This document shows, in pieces, positions 56,513-64,000 of a stretch of DNA of 64,000 nucleotides. Made by a program: the position numbers and the translations under genes. The number at the start of each line of letters is the position of its first letter. Position 1 is the first letter of the stretch. The DNA lies in contig JBARNH010000040.1 of the NCBI GenBank assembly GCA_049802875.1, forward strand, positions 15,504-79,503, written 5' to 3'. This DNA comes from Lutacidiplasma sp049802875 (GTDB taxonomy: Archaea > Thermoplasmatota > Thermoplasmata > Lutacidiplasmatales > UBA184). The notes beneath the pieces are model-generated. The model was given only the letters and a program-made list of their open reading frames with translations. It did not search any database and was not told where the DNA came from.

Positions 56513-57622
56513 TTAGTCAGGCCCGGTTTCTTGGCGTACCCCGTGGCCCCGTCGCCGGGGCCGCTCTTCCGCTCCCTCCGCGGCCGCTTCAGCGGATTCC
56601 GGCCCCGACTCGACGATTGCTTCCTCGAGGGGCGGCAGGTCTCCGCGCGGCGTAAGTAAGGAACGCAACGTCGTCCAGAGCGGGTCGATCCCCTCCCCGG
56701 TCGTCGCCGAGACCCGGGGGCGGGAAGTCGCTCGGCGGGCAAGGTCGGCCTTCGTCTCGACGTCGACGATCGGCAGGCTCGGGTACTCCTCCCTCCATCG
56801 TGCGAGGAGTGCCTCCTGTTCTTCGAGGGTGTAGCCCGACGAACCCGTCGGGTCAATGACGAACAAGACGACGGTCGCCGCCTGACCTACGGCCGTGGTC
56901 GCCTCCTCTTCGGCGAGGTTCGCCCTCCGGGAACGTCCCAGAACGCCCGGCGTGTCGAGGACCTGGAGCCGGTCGAACCCGAGGTCGGCGTGCCCCACGG
57001 CGATCGAGAGGGTCGTGAACGGGTAGTCGGCAACCTTGGGACGCGCCGTCGAAAGCCGGGCGACCAAAGAGGACTTCCCAACATTAGGGAAACCGGCCAC
57101 CACGAGCGTTGGGGCCGACGGGTCGAGGTGGGGCCGGTCCCGGAGGAACTCGGTGATCGCGCGCAGGTTCTCGATGTCCCGGTCGACCTCCCGGACGAAG
57201 CTCGAGAGTCGGCCGTAGAAGGCGCGGATCTGATCGCCGAGCTCCTCGGAACCGGACGCGCGACCGGTCGCCCGCTCGGCGTCGTGGGCGAGCTCGCGAA
57301 TCCGCTCCTCCGCCCGCCGCAGTCGCAGGAGCGACCGGTCCAAGGTCCCGTCGCCAAACGCTCCGGCGACCAATGCCTGCTCGAACTCCGTGAGGCCCGG
57401 TTTCGCGAATCGTCGGGCTTCCAGCCGCAGATGGCGGACGATCGTCGCGGAACTCCGCACGACCTTCAGCTTCGCGCGAAGACGATCTCGTTCGGGCTTG
57501 GTCTCGCCGTGCGGGGTGGCCAGAGATGCCCGGTGGAAGGCAGTGTCCAGGATCCCAACGGACGGAGGGGCCTTCCGTGGCGTGGACGACCGTCGCCGCT
57601 CCTTCACCCGCGCTCGCGCCAC
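56513..57622 (-). CDS. NOG1-like GTPase
   Basis: A 369-residue GTPase of the OBG/NOG1 family, linked to large-subunit ribosome assembly. The NOG1 N-terminal helical domain is seen from GILDTAFHRAS to NLRAITEFLRD; the G domain has VAGFPNVGKSSLVARLS (G1), DYPFTTLSIAVG (G2), VLDTPGVLGRSRR (G3) and VETKAD (G4). A Glu/Ala/Arg-rich tail follows. GTG 57622 is chosen over the upstream frame start (57778), which overlaps the divergent gene. A 20-bp perfect palindrome sits just upstream. Confidence 0.87.
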   Translation of the reverse strand: MARARVKERRRSSTPRKAPPSVGILDTAFHRASLATPHGETKPERDRLRAKLKVVRSSATIVRHLRLEARRFAKPGLTEFEQALVAGAFGDGTLDRSLLRLRRAEERIRELAHDAERATGRASGSEELGDQIRAFYGRLSSFVREVDRDIENLRAITEFLRDRPHLDPSAPTLVVAGFPNVGKSSLVARLSTARPKVADYPFTTLSIAVGHADLGFDRLQVLDTPGVLGRSRRANLAEEEATTAVGQAATVVLFVIDPTGSSGYTLEEQEALLARWREEYPSLPIVDVETKADLARRATSRPRVSATTGEGIDPLWTTLRSLLTPRGDLPPLEEAIVESGPESAEAAAEGAEERPRRRGHGVRQETGPD

Positions 57623-57626
57623 GCCC

Positions 57627-57646
57627 GTTCCCTCGCGCGAGGGAAC
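57627..57646. promoter_or_regulatory. 20-bp perfect palindrome upstream of the NOG1-like gene
   Basis: The half-site GTTCCCTCGC is repeated exactly in reverse complement, 5 bp before the GTG start and after an ACGTATTCG element (about 57655-57663) that could be a TATA box. It would overlap the transcription start, which is the position of an archaeal operator; an RNA hairpin is the other reading. Confidence 0.4.
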
Positions 57647-57738
57647 CCGGGAGGTCGAATACGTTTGCTCCGAGCCGTCGTTGGTGACACGAGACGATTT
57701 ATCCCCGACCCCGCTCCGTCGCCCTCCGGGGAAGAGTC

Positions 57739-59121
57739 GTGCCTCGCTGGATTCCGAATGAACCCGGTGAGGAGGCATCGCTCCTCGAGGCGCTCGGGCT
57801 CTCGTCCGTCGATCAGTTGTTCTCCGACGTACCGAAGAAGGCGAGGATCGGTCGTCTCGGGGTAGGACCGGGGCATGAGGAGCCCGAGGTAGTCCATGAG
57901 GTCGACCGAATCCTAGAACGGAACAAGCCGCTCTCGAAGTTCGCGAGCTTCGTGGGTGGGCGAATCGCCCCGCGGTACGCGCCGGCGGCGGTCGATTCGA
58001 TCGTCTCGCGAAGCGAGTTCTACACCTCGTACACCCCCTACCAGCCGGAGGCCAGCCAGGGGATGCTGCGCGTCCTCTTCGAATTCCAGAGCCTTTGGGT
58101 GGAGCTCACGGGTCTCGACGTGGCGAACGCTTCGTTGTACGATGGCGCGACGGCCGCCGGCGAGGCGCTGCTGTTCTGCCAGCGTCTCCACGAGGGGCGC
58201 CGTTTCCTGGTCCCCGCGAGCCTTCCGTGGGAGGAGAAGAGCGTCCTCCGAAACTACGCGAGCGGCCCGCGCCTCGAGGTCGAGGAAATCCCTTACGACG
58301 ATCGCACCGGCCGGCTCGATCTCGATTTTGTCCGCCGTGCCGTGGCGACAGGCGACGTCTTCGGCGTGCTCGCTGACGTTCCCAACGGCTTCGGCCACGT
58401 CGACGAGGGGGTCGCGGACCTGAAGGGGATTCTCGGCGATATCCCCCTGGCGGTCGAAGCGGACCCGCTCGCCCTCTCCGTACTTGAGCCGCCGGGAAAC
58501 TACGGCGCGGACGTCGTCATCGGCGAGGGGCAGGGGTTCGGGATCGCTCCCTCGTTCGGGGGCCCACTTCTCGGGTTGTTTGCCTGTCGTTCGGCGCACG
58601 TACGATCGGCCCCCGGGAGGATCGTCGGGGCTACCCACGACGTCGACGGTCGTCCCGCGTTCGCACTCACTCTCCAGACCCGGGAGCAGCACATCCGACG
58701 CGCTCGAGCGACGTCCAACATCTGCACGAACCAGTCGCTGATGGCCCTCGCGTTCGTGGTGTACGCCACGGTCGTCGGCCCCCGCGGACTCGCGGATCTC
58801 CAGGTGAAGCTCGCCGAAAAGGCTCGGACGCTCGCGAGCTCGCTCGGGGGCGTTGAAGGGATCCAGGCCCCTCGTTTCGACGCCCCGTACCTCGGGGAGT
58901 TCACGATCGAATTGAAGCGGGGGACCGCCACCGAGTTCCTCGACCGGCTCCGACGCAAGAAGATCCTGGGCGGACACTCGCTCGCGGACCCGCGACCAGG
59001 CTCCTCCGCTCCGCCGGAGCGGATCCTGGTGGCTCCATCGGACACGGTCGGAGACAAGGAGATCCAGAAGTATGTCCGAGCCGCCCACGCGGCGATCGAC
59101 GCTGTTGGGAGGAGTGCGTGA
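57739..59121 (+). CDS. gcvPA: Glycine dehydrogenase (decarboxylating) subunit 1
   Basis: First half of the split P-protein of the glycine cleavage system, which decarboxylates glycine and passes the methylamine to H-protein. The 460-residue chain has the typical FYTSYTPYQPEASQGMLRVLFEFQSLW and LYDGATAAGEALLF blocks, plus EGQGFGIAPSFGGPLLGLFAC and TSNICTNQSLMALAFVVYAT. No T or H protein gene is in the window. GTG 57739 follows GATTTATCC about 39 bp upstream. The TGA overlaps gcvPB's GTG. Confidence 0.95.
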   Translation: MPRWIPNEPGEEASLLEALGLSSVDQLFSDVPKKARIGRLGVGPGHEEPEVVHEVDRILERNKPLSKFASFVGGRIAPRYAPAAVDSIVSRSEFYTSYTPYQPEASQGMLRVLFEFQSLWVELTGLDVANASLYDGATAAGEALLFCQRLHEGRRFLVPASLPWEEKSVLRNYASGPRLEVEEIPYDDRTGRLDLDFVRRAVATGDVFGVLADVPNGFGHVDEGVADLKGILGDIPLAVEADPLALSVLEPPGNYGADVVIGEGQGFGIAPSFGGPLLGLFACRSAHVRSAPGRIVGATHDVDGRPAFALTLQTREQHIRRARATSNICTNQSLMALAFVVYATVVGPRGLADLQVKLAEKARTLASSLGGVEGIQAPRFDAPYLGEFTIELKRGTATEFLDRLRRKKILGGHSLADPRPGSSAPPERILVAPSDTVGDKEIQKYVRAAHAAIDAVGRSA

Positions 59122-60605
59122 CGTTTCGGCAGGCCCGCTGGGACGAGCCGTCCGTGTGGGACCTGGCGCCCCCCCGCCCCGGCACCGAACCGCCGACGAT
59201 CCCGGGCATCCCGGACCGACTTCGCCGCAAGGAGGCGATCCGATGGCCCGAACTCTCGGAGCTCGAGGTCGTCCGCCACTACACGCGACTCTCGCAAATG
59301 AATTTCGGGATCGACACGGCCCCGTACGCTCTCGGTTCGTGCACGATGAAATACAATCCGAAGGTTTCGGAGTTGCTTGCGCGTCGGCCCGGCGCCGCCG
59401 ACCTCCACCCGTACCAGCCAGAGGCGACGGTTCAGGGAGCGCTCGAAGTGATCTGGCGCCTCGAGCGGATGCTCTGCCGGGTCACCGGACTCCCCGAGGT
59501 CTCCCTGCAGGCCGGCGCCGGCGCACACGGGGAGTGGGCTGCGCTGCTCATGGTCCGAGCGTACTTCCGCGACCTAGGTCAGCTGGACCAGCGGTCCGAA
59601 GTACTCCTCCCGGACACCGCCCACGGCACGAACCCCGCGTCGGCGATGATGGCCGGCTTCACGACGCGGGAGATCCCCTCCAAGGACGGATGCGTAGACC
59701 TGAGCGCGCTCCGGGCGGCCGTCAGCGACCGAACCGCCTGTTTCATGCTGACGAACCCGAACACCGCCGGCCTCTTTGAGAGCGAGATCCTCGAGATTGC
59801 CGAAGTCGTTCATGACGCGGGAGGCACTCTGTACTACGACGGCGCGAACCTGAACGCGATCCTCGGGATCACTCACCCGGGCCGGATGGGATTCGACGTC
59901 GCGCACCTGAACCTCCACAAGACGTTCGCCACCCCGCACGGCGGCGGGGGCCCGGGCGCCGGCGTCCTCGCGGCCAGCGAGAAGCTTGCGCCGTACCTCC
60001 CCGTCCCTCGGGTCGTCAAAGAGGGCCGAAAGTTCCGGCTCGACTACGATCGCCCGAAGTCGATCGGCAAGATCAAGACCGCGTACGGGAATTTTGGACT
60101 CGATCTTCGGGCCTACGTATTCGCGCTCACGCACGGTGAGGAGGGGTTGAACCACATCGCGCGTCGCGCCGTCCTCAACTCGAACTATCTCGGTCTGCGC
60201 ATGGGGAAGAGCCTCCCTCGACCGTTCCGCACCCTGGTCAAGCACGAATTCCTTCTCTCCGGCGCGCCCCTCAAAGCTCGGGGAGTTCGCACGCTCGACC
60301 TCGCGAAGCGCCTCTTGGACGAAGGCGTCCACGCTCCGACCATCTACTTCCCCTCGCTGGTGGAGGAGTCGCTCATGATCGAGCTCCCCGAAACCGAATC
60401 GAAACGAGAGCTCGACAACTACGTTGCCGCGTTCGAACGGGCGGTCACCGATTCTCCGGAGAACCTGCGGGCCGCCCCCCGCTCGCTCGCGGTCGGACGG
60501 ATCGATGAGGTGCAAGCGGCGCGTGAACCCCGGCTCTCCTGGAAGGACCTCCGACTACACGCCGAAAAGGTTGAAACCCCGGGACCGGTGGGGGCGGAAC
60601 CATGA
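59118..60605 (+). CDS. gcvPB: Glycine dehydrogenase (decarboxylating) subunit 2
   Basis: PLP-binding half of the split P-protein. The 495-residue chain shows SQMNFGIDTAPYALGSCTMKYNP at the N-terminus, LQAGAGAHGEWAALLMVRAYF, DTAHGTNPASA and the PLP lysine in LNLHKTFATPHGGGGPGAG. It forms a heterotetramer with GcvPA. GTG 59118 overlaps the gcvPA stop (GTGA), and its own TGA overlaps the peptidase ATG (ATGA), so the operon continues. Confidence 0.96.
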   Translation: MTFRQARWDEPSVWDLAPPRPGTEPPTIPGIPDRLRRKEAIRWPELSELEVVRHYTRLSQMNFGIDTAPYALGSCTMKYNPKVSELLARRPGAADLHPYQPEATVQGALEVIWRLERMLCRVTGLPEVSLQAGAGAHGEWAALLMVRAYFRDLGQLDQRSEVLLPDTAHGTNPASAMMAGFTTREIPSKDGCVDLSALRAAVSDRTACFMLTNPNTAGLFESEILEIAEVVHDAGGTLYYDGANLNAILGITHPGRMGFDVAHLNLHKTFATPHGGGGPGAGVLAASEKLAPYLPVPRVVKEGRKFRLDYDRPKSIGKIKTAYGNFGLDLRAYVFALTHGEEGLNHIARRAVLNSNYLGLRMGKSLPRPFRTLVKHEFLLSGAPLKARGVRTLDLAKRLLDEGVHAPTIYFPSLVEESLMIELPETESKRELDNYVAAFERAVTDSPENLRAAPRSLAVGRIDEVQAAREPRLSWKDLRLHAEKVETPGPVGAEP

Positions 60606-61708
60606 AGCCCCGAGTCATCAAGATCTTCGCCCAGCTCGATCCGCAACCGGAAGCGCTCCTCCTCGCCAACTCCGTCGATCCGCTCCTGGACCAGACGTTC
60701 TTCTATCTCTTCGACGTGCCCGCCGGCCTGTTCGAGGATTCGATCGCGATCGCGCACCCGGACGGAGAGCTCGACGTCTTCAGCTCGCCGCTGGAGGCAG
60801 AGACCGCTCATCAAGCCGCGAAGCGGGACCCTCACGTGACGGTGCACGTCGCACCGCGTGACGAGACGGCAGAGGCGGCGCGCAAGCTCCTCGGCTCGAG
60901 GACCGCCCTCGCGCTCAACTACCGCGAGCTGACCCACAAGTGGTTCCTCCGACTCGACTCCACATTTCCCGAAGCGAAGTGGTCCGATGCCTCGAACGCG
61001 ATTCGACGGGCGCGCGTCACCAAGGACGCGAACGAGATTGATCTCCTGCGGAAGGCCGGCGATATCGGCTCCAAGGTCGGTCGGGAGATCCCGGGGCTGC
61101 TCAAGGCCGGGATGACCGAGCTCGAGCTCGCCGCCGAGATGGAGTATCGGATGAACCGGCTGGGCGCCAGCGGACGCTCGTTCGCGACGATCGTCGGCTT
61201 CGGCCCCCACAGCGCCGAGCCCCACTACGCCCCCGCCGACACGAAACTGAAGGCGGGTGACTCGATGGTCTGCGACTTCGGGGCGTACTACCACCGCTAC
61301 GCGAGCGACATCACCCGATCGTTCCACTTTGGTCGCCGCGACGAGGAGATGAAGAAGGTCCACGAGACCGTCCAGCGCGCCCAGGACGCTGCGCTCGCGA
61401 CCGTGCGGCCCGGCGTCCCTGCGAAGGAGGTGCACCTCGCCGCCCAGAAAGTGATCGACGATTCATCTTGGAAGGGACGACTCACGCACGGCGTCGGCCA
61501 CTCGATCGGGCTCGTCGTCCACGACGGCTGGTCCTACGGGCCGAACGCGGAGGACGCACTCGAGGTCGGGATGGCGATCACGGTCGAACCCGGAATCTAT
61601 CTGCCCGGTCACGGGGGAGTTCGGATCGAGGACGATATCGTCGTCACCAAGAACGGCTACGAGTTCCTCACCACGGCCCCTCGGGAGTACCTCGAGGTCT
61701 CGGCGTGA
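60602..61708 (+). CDS. M24-family Xaa-Pro dipeptidase/aminopeptidase
   Basis: A 368-residue creatinase-fold metallopeptidase. Metal ligands can be placed in MVCDFGAYYHRYASDITRSF (two Asp), THGVGHSIGLVVHDG (His), MAITVEPGIYLPGHGGVRIEDDIVV (two Glu). The N-terminal domain (about 130 residues) is the usual non-catalytic creatinase N domain. It cleaves Xaa-Pro peptides. The ATG overlaps gcvPB and its stop overlaps the pfk GTG. Its link to glycine metabolism is not obvious, beyond supplying amino acids. Confidence 0.92.
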   Translation: MKPRVIKIFAQLDPQPEALLLANSVDPLLDQTFFYLFDVPAGLFEDSIAIAHPDGELDVFSSPLEAETAHQAAKRDPHVTVHVAPRDETAEAARKLLGSRTALALNYRELTHKWFLRLDSTFPEAKWSDASNAIRRARVTKDANEIDLLRKAGDIGSKVGREIPGLLKAGMTELELAAEMEYRMNRLGASGRSFATIVGFGPHSAEPHYAPADTKLKAGDSMVCDFGAYYHRYASDITRSFHFGRRDEEMKKVHETVQRAQDAALATVRPGVPAKEVHLAAQKVIDDSSWKGRLTHGVGHSIGLVVHDGWSYGPNAEDALEVGMAITVEPGIYLPGHGGVRIEDDIVVTKNGYEFLTTAPREYLEVSA

Positions 61709-62727
61709 AGTTCGGCGTTCTCACGGGGGGCGGCGACTGCCCGGGGCTCAACGCGGCGATCCGCGCGGTCGTCCGCCGCGCCGAGAAGTTCGGCGATGAG
61801 ACGGTGGGGTTCCTCGACGGGTGGAAGGGCCTTCGGGACGACCTCGTGCGTCCGCTCGACCTCGACAGCGTTCAACGTATCCTCCCGCGCGGGGGCACGA
61901 TCCTCGGGAGCTCCCGTACCAATCCGTTCGCCAAGGAGTCCGACGGCGCCAAAGTCCTCGCGACCCTGGCACGACATTCCGTCGATGCCCTCGTCGCGAT
62001 CGGGGGGGACGACACGTTGTCGGCCGCTCGAGAACTCCACCGGCGCGGCGGGAAGGTCGTCGGCGTCCCGAAGACGATGGACAACGATGTCGCCGGTACC
62101 GATTGGACCTTCGGCTTCCATTCCGCGGTCTCGGTCGCGGTCGATGCGCTCGAACGACTCCGGGACACCGCCGAGAGCCACCACCGCGCGATCGTGCTCG
62201 AGGTCATGGGCCGCCACGCCGGGTGGGTGGCGCTCGCGACCGGACTCGCGGGAGGGGCCGACGCCACGCTGCTCCCCGAGGAGCCGTTCGACGAGGAGGC
62301 GCTGATCGGGCACGTCAACAGCGCCGTCGCGGCGCGGGGATGCGCCCTCATCGTGGCGAGCGAAGGGATCGACTTGGGGACCTCGAAAGGGGCCGCCGGC
62401 GCGAAGGACGAGTTCGGGCACGAGCTACTCCGGGAGCGAGGGGTGGGCGCCGAGCTCGCCCAACGTATCCAAGACCGGACCGGCGTCGAAGCCCGAAGCG
62501 CGCAGATCGGTCACATCCAAAGGGGGGGCTCGCCCGAGCTCTTCGACCGTATCCTCGCTACGCGGTTAGGCGCCGGGGCGGTGGATCTCACTCGGGCGGG
62601 TCGATTCGGTCAGGTCGCCGTCTTGCGCGGTCCGATTGTGGTCGGGATCCCCCTCGAGGAGGCCCTCGCGAGCTCGAAGACGGTGAGTCCGGACTGGCTG
62701 GACCTCCTCCACACGTTCGACGCCTAG
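61705..62727 (+). CDS. pfkA: 6-phosphofructokinase with pyrophosphate-type signature
   Basis: A 340-residue PfkA-family enzyme phosphorylating fructose-6-phosphate. The start VLTGGGDCPGLNAAIRAVVRRA is clear. At the phosphoryl-donor positions it reads GGDDTLSAA and VPKTMDND; ATP-dependent enzymes have GGDGS and PGTIDND, whereas PPi-dependent ones have Asp and Lys at those places. MGRHAGWVALATGLA, IVASEGID and IGHIQRGGSPELFDR complete the family. PPi use is therefore predicted from residues, not proven. GTG 61705 overlaps the peptidase stop. Confidence 0.92.
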   Translation: MKFGVLTGGGDCPGLNAAIRAVVRRAEKFGDETVGFLDGWKGLRDDLVRPLDLDSVQRILPRGGTILGSSRTNPFAKESDGAKVLATLARHSVDALVAIGGDDTLSAARELHRRGGKVVGVPKTMDNDVAGTDWTFGFHSAVSVAVDALERLRDTAESHHRAIVLEVMGRHAGWVALATGLAGGADATLLPEEPFDEEALIGHVNSAVAARGCALIVASEGIDLGTSKGAAGAKDEFGHELLRERGVGAELAQRIQDRTGVEARSAQIGHIQRGGSPELFDRILATRLGAGAVDLTRAGRFGQVAVLRGPIVVGIPLEEALASSKTVSPDWLDLLHTFDA

Positions 62728-62735
62728 GGACCCCG

Positions 62736-63725
62736 ATGCCCGTTCGCGCGCTCTGGTACGAAGGCAATACCCTCTCGCTCCTCGATCAACGGGAGCTACC
62801 GCAACGAACCGTCGTCCGCCGCCTACGGACCCTCCGGGCGACCGCGGACGCGATCCGCACTCTCGCGGTCCGTGGGGCGCCATCGATCGGAGTGGCGGCG
62901 GCGTACGGCATGGTCCTCGGGCATCGGGAGGGGACGTACACTCCCCTACGAGCCGCGAAGGAACTCCGAGCGACGCGCCCCACCGCGGTGGACCTGTTCG
63001 TCGGCATCGAGACCGTGCGTCGCGCATGGCAAGAGGGGGAAGACCCGCTCGTGGCCGCAGACGCTTACCGGGAAAAGATCGTGGAGGAATGCCACCGGAT
63101 CGGGGTCGCGGGCGCTCCGCTGCTCGCCCGGGCCCACCGCGTGCTGACGCATTGTAACGCGGGGGCGCTCGCGACCGTAGAATGGGGGACGGCGCTCGCG
63201 CCGATCCGAGTCGCCCGCGACCGGGGCGCGAAGTTGTTCGTGTGGGTCGACGAGACCCGACCGCTGCTTCAGGGGGCGAGGTTGACGGCGTGGGAGCTCG
63301 GCCGGGAGCGGATCCCCCACGCCGTCATCGCCGACAGCGCCGCCGGCCATTTCTTCCGAACGGGTCAGGTCGATGCCGTCATCGTCGGCGCGGACCGGAT
63401 CGCCCGGAACGGCGACTTCGCCAACAAGATCGGCACGTACGAGAAGGCGGTCGTGGCTCGGGAGAACGCGGTGCCGTTCTACGTCGCCGCCCCGTGGAGC
63501 ACGTTCGATGCGGGGCGCGCCACGGGAGCGGCGATCCCCGTCGAGGAGCGCGCCGAGTCCGAGGTGTTGGAGTTCGGAGGACGACGGACTTCTCCGAAAC
63601 GGACCCGGGCGCGCAATCCGGCGTTCGACGTCACGCCGGCGAAGTTCGTCACCGCCTTCGTCACTCCGGGGGGGATCGTTCGGCCCTCAGGGCTCTCTCG
63701 GGCACTCGCCCGCCAGCGCGAGTAG
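62736..63725 (+). CDS. mtnA: S-methyl-5-thioribose-1-phosphate isomerase
   Basis: Isomerase of methionine salvage, in the eIF2B-related family. The 329-residue protein has LAVRGAPSIGVAAAYGM, the catalytic-Cys segment LTHCNAGALATVEWGTAL, VDETRPLLQGARLTAWEL and VGADRIARNGDFANKIGTYEKA with the Asp. The C-terminal NPAFDVTPAKFVTAFVTPGGI is typical of MtnA. Archaeal ribose-1,5-bisphosphate isomerase is a relative, but these motifs favour MtnA. ATG 62736 lies 8 bp after the pfk stop. It ends the operon. Confidence 0.9.
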   Translation: MPVRALWYEGNTLSLLDQRELPQRTVVRRLRTLRATADAIRTLAVRGAPSIGVAAAYGMVLGHREGTYTPLRAAKELRATRPTAVDLFVGIETVRRAWQEGEDPLVAADAYREKIVEECHRIGVAGAPLLARAHRVLTHCNAGALATVEWGTALAPIRVARDRGAKLFVWVDETRPLLQGARLTAWELGRERIPHAVIADSAAGHFFRTGQVDAVIVGADRIARNGDFANKIGTYEKAVVARENAVPFYVAAPWSTFDAGRATGAAIPVEERAESEVLEFGGRRTSPKRTRARNPAFDVTPAKFVTAFVTPGGIVRPSGLSRALARQRE

Positions 63726-63752
63726 TGATCTGGCGCGCGATCCGGATGCCCC

Positions 63753-63905
63753 TCAGAACGAGAGGAGTGGCCGACCCAGGAACTGCTCGGTTCCGTGCAG
63801 CACCTGGCCGACGGTCGACATCACGTCCACCCCGAGTCGGTCGAGCGCGAGGACCAGCCCGAGGATCGCCAATACCGAGAGAAACCAGCTCATCAACGCA
63901 GTCAT
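63753..63905 (-). CDS. Small single-span membrane protein
   Basis: A 50-residue protein with one predicted TM helix near the N-terminus (MSWFLSVLAILGLVLALDRLG) and a short polar tail ending in FLGRPLLSF. No family is recognised. ATG 63905 is preceded by GGAGAGG within about 5 bases, so it has a leader with a ribosome binding site, unlike most first genes here. CGATTTATGT around 63953 would be the TATA box, giving a leader of about 25 nt. Confidence 0.5.
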   Translation of the reverse strand: MTALMSWFLSVLAILGLVLALDRLGVDVMSTVGQVLHGTEQFLGRPLLSF

Positions 63906-63948
63906 CTTCCTCTCCCCCTTGGGTGAGGGAGCGTTCGGTCTCCGGGCT

Positions 63949-63957
63949 ACATAAATC
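63949..63957 (-). promoter_or_regulatory. TATA-like box of the small membrane protein gene
   Basis: GATTTATGT on the minus strand, about 48 bp before the ATG at 63905. With initiation near 63929 it predicts a leader of about 25 nt that contains the GGAGAGG ribosome binding site. Confidence 0.45.
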
Positions 63958-64000
63958 GCGTCTTCGACTCGCAGCACGGGTGGAACGCCCCGCTCCAGTT

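Noticed and set aside
1..64000. Search for CRISPR arrays, insertion sequences, integrases and att sites
   Set aside because: No regularly spaced repeats, transposase-like proteins or terminal inverted repeats were seen.

Overview
The window is a GC-rich, gene-dense archaeal chromosome segment with almost no intergenic space. Archaeal identity is shown by transcription factor B, aIF5B, prefoldin beta, the KEOPS subunit Pcc1, an archaeal-type polyprenyl diphosphate synthase, QueC for archaeosine, a JAMM protease, a beta-CASP RNase and KaiC/RecA-like ATPases. Many genes carry an AT-rich TATA-like box about 26 bp before the start codon, the pattern of leaderless archaeal transcription. A thermopsin-family acid protease and very high GC suggest an uncultured high-GC relative of the Thermoplasmata (Thermoplasmatota). 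That placement is inference. No insertion sequence, phage, plasmid or CRISPR signature was seen.

Layout: 1-13 kb holds housekeeping genes (argS 3' part, mscL, queC, a DUF92 protein, a GmhB-like phosphatase, an asparagine-synthetase-like protein, purB-pcc1, prefoldin beta, idsA, a TPR protein, a cobalamin-binding-like protein, an M50 protease, an MBL hydrolase and an MFS carrier). A tRNA-Gln(UUG) lies at 13.2 kb. From 13.4 to 21.0 kb are three large exported proteins: a YVTN beta-propeller, a thermopsin/beta-helix protein and a fibronectin-III protein.

The most notable block is 21.1-29.6 kb, a tightly packed co-directional set: transketolase, a transaldolase/glucose-6-phosphate isomerase fusion, a HAD phosphatase, 6-phosphogluconate dehydrogenase, glucose-6-phosphate dehydrogenase and 6-phosphogluconolactonase. 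A convergent ROK (polyphosphate?) glucokinase overlaps its end and an F420:NADP oxidoreductase-like gene follows. This encodes nearly the whole bacterial-type oxidative pentose phosphate pathway, which most archaea lack. Elsewhere the window adds an inositol-monophosphatase-like/NAD kinase pair (NADP supply) and a phosphofructokinase with residues typical of pyrophosphate-dependent enzymes, so the window suggests a sugar and NADPH metabolism built on unusual phosphoryl donors.

31-39.5 kb holds an ABC exporter, an MFS drug exporter, a CBS protein, a YkgJ-like protein, an HDAC-family protein, a small winged-helix protein, TFB and a membrane protein. 39.5-46.6 kb is a leftward run of truD, two RecA/KaiC-like proteins, dinB, galT and aIF5B. 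46.6-57.6 kb holds an unknown protein, an MFS carrier, an HExxH protein, a P1 peptidase, an HTH-CBS regulator, a radical SAM protein, the IMPase-NAD kinase-JAMM operon, a beta-CASP nuclease and a NOG1-like GTPase. 57.7-63.7 kb is an operon of gcvPA, gcvPB, an M24 peptidase, pfk and mtnA joined mostly by 4-base start/stop overlaps. The window ends with a small membrane protein gene.
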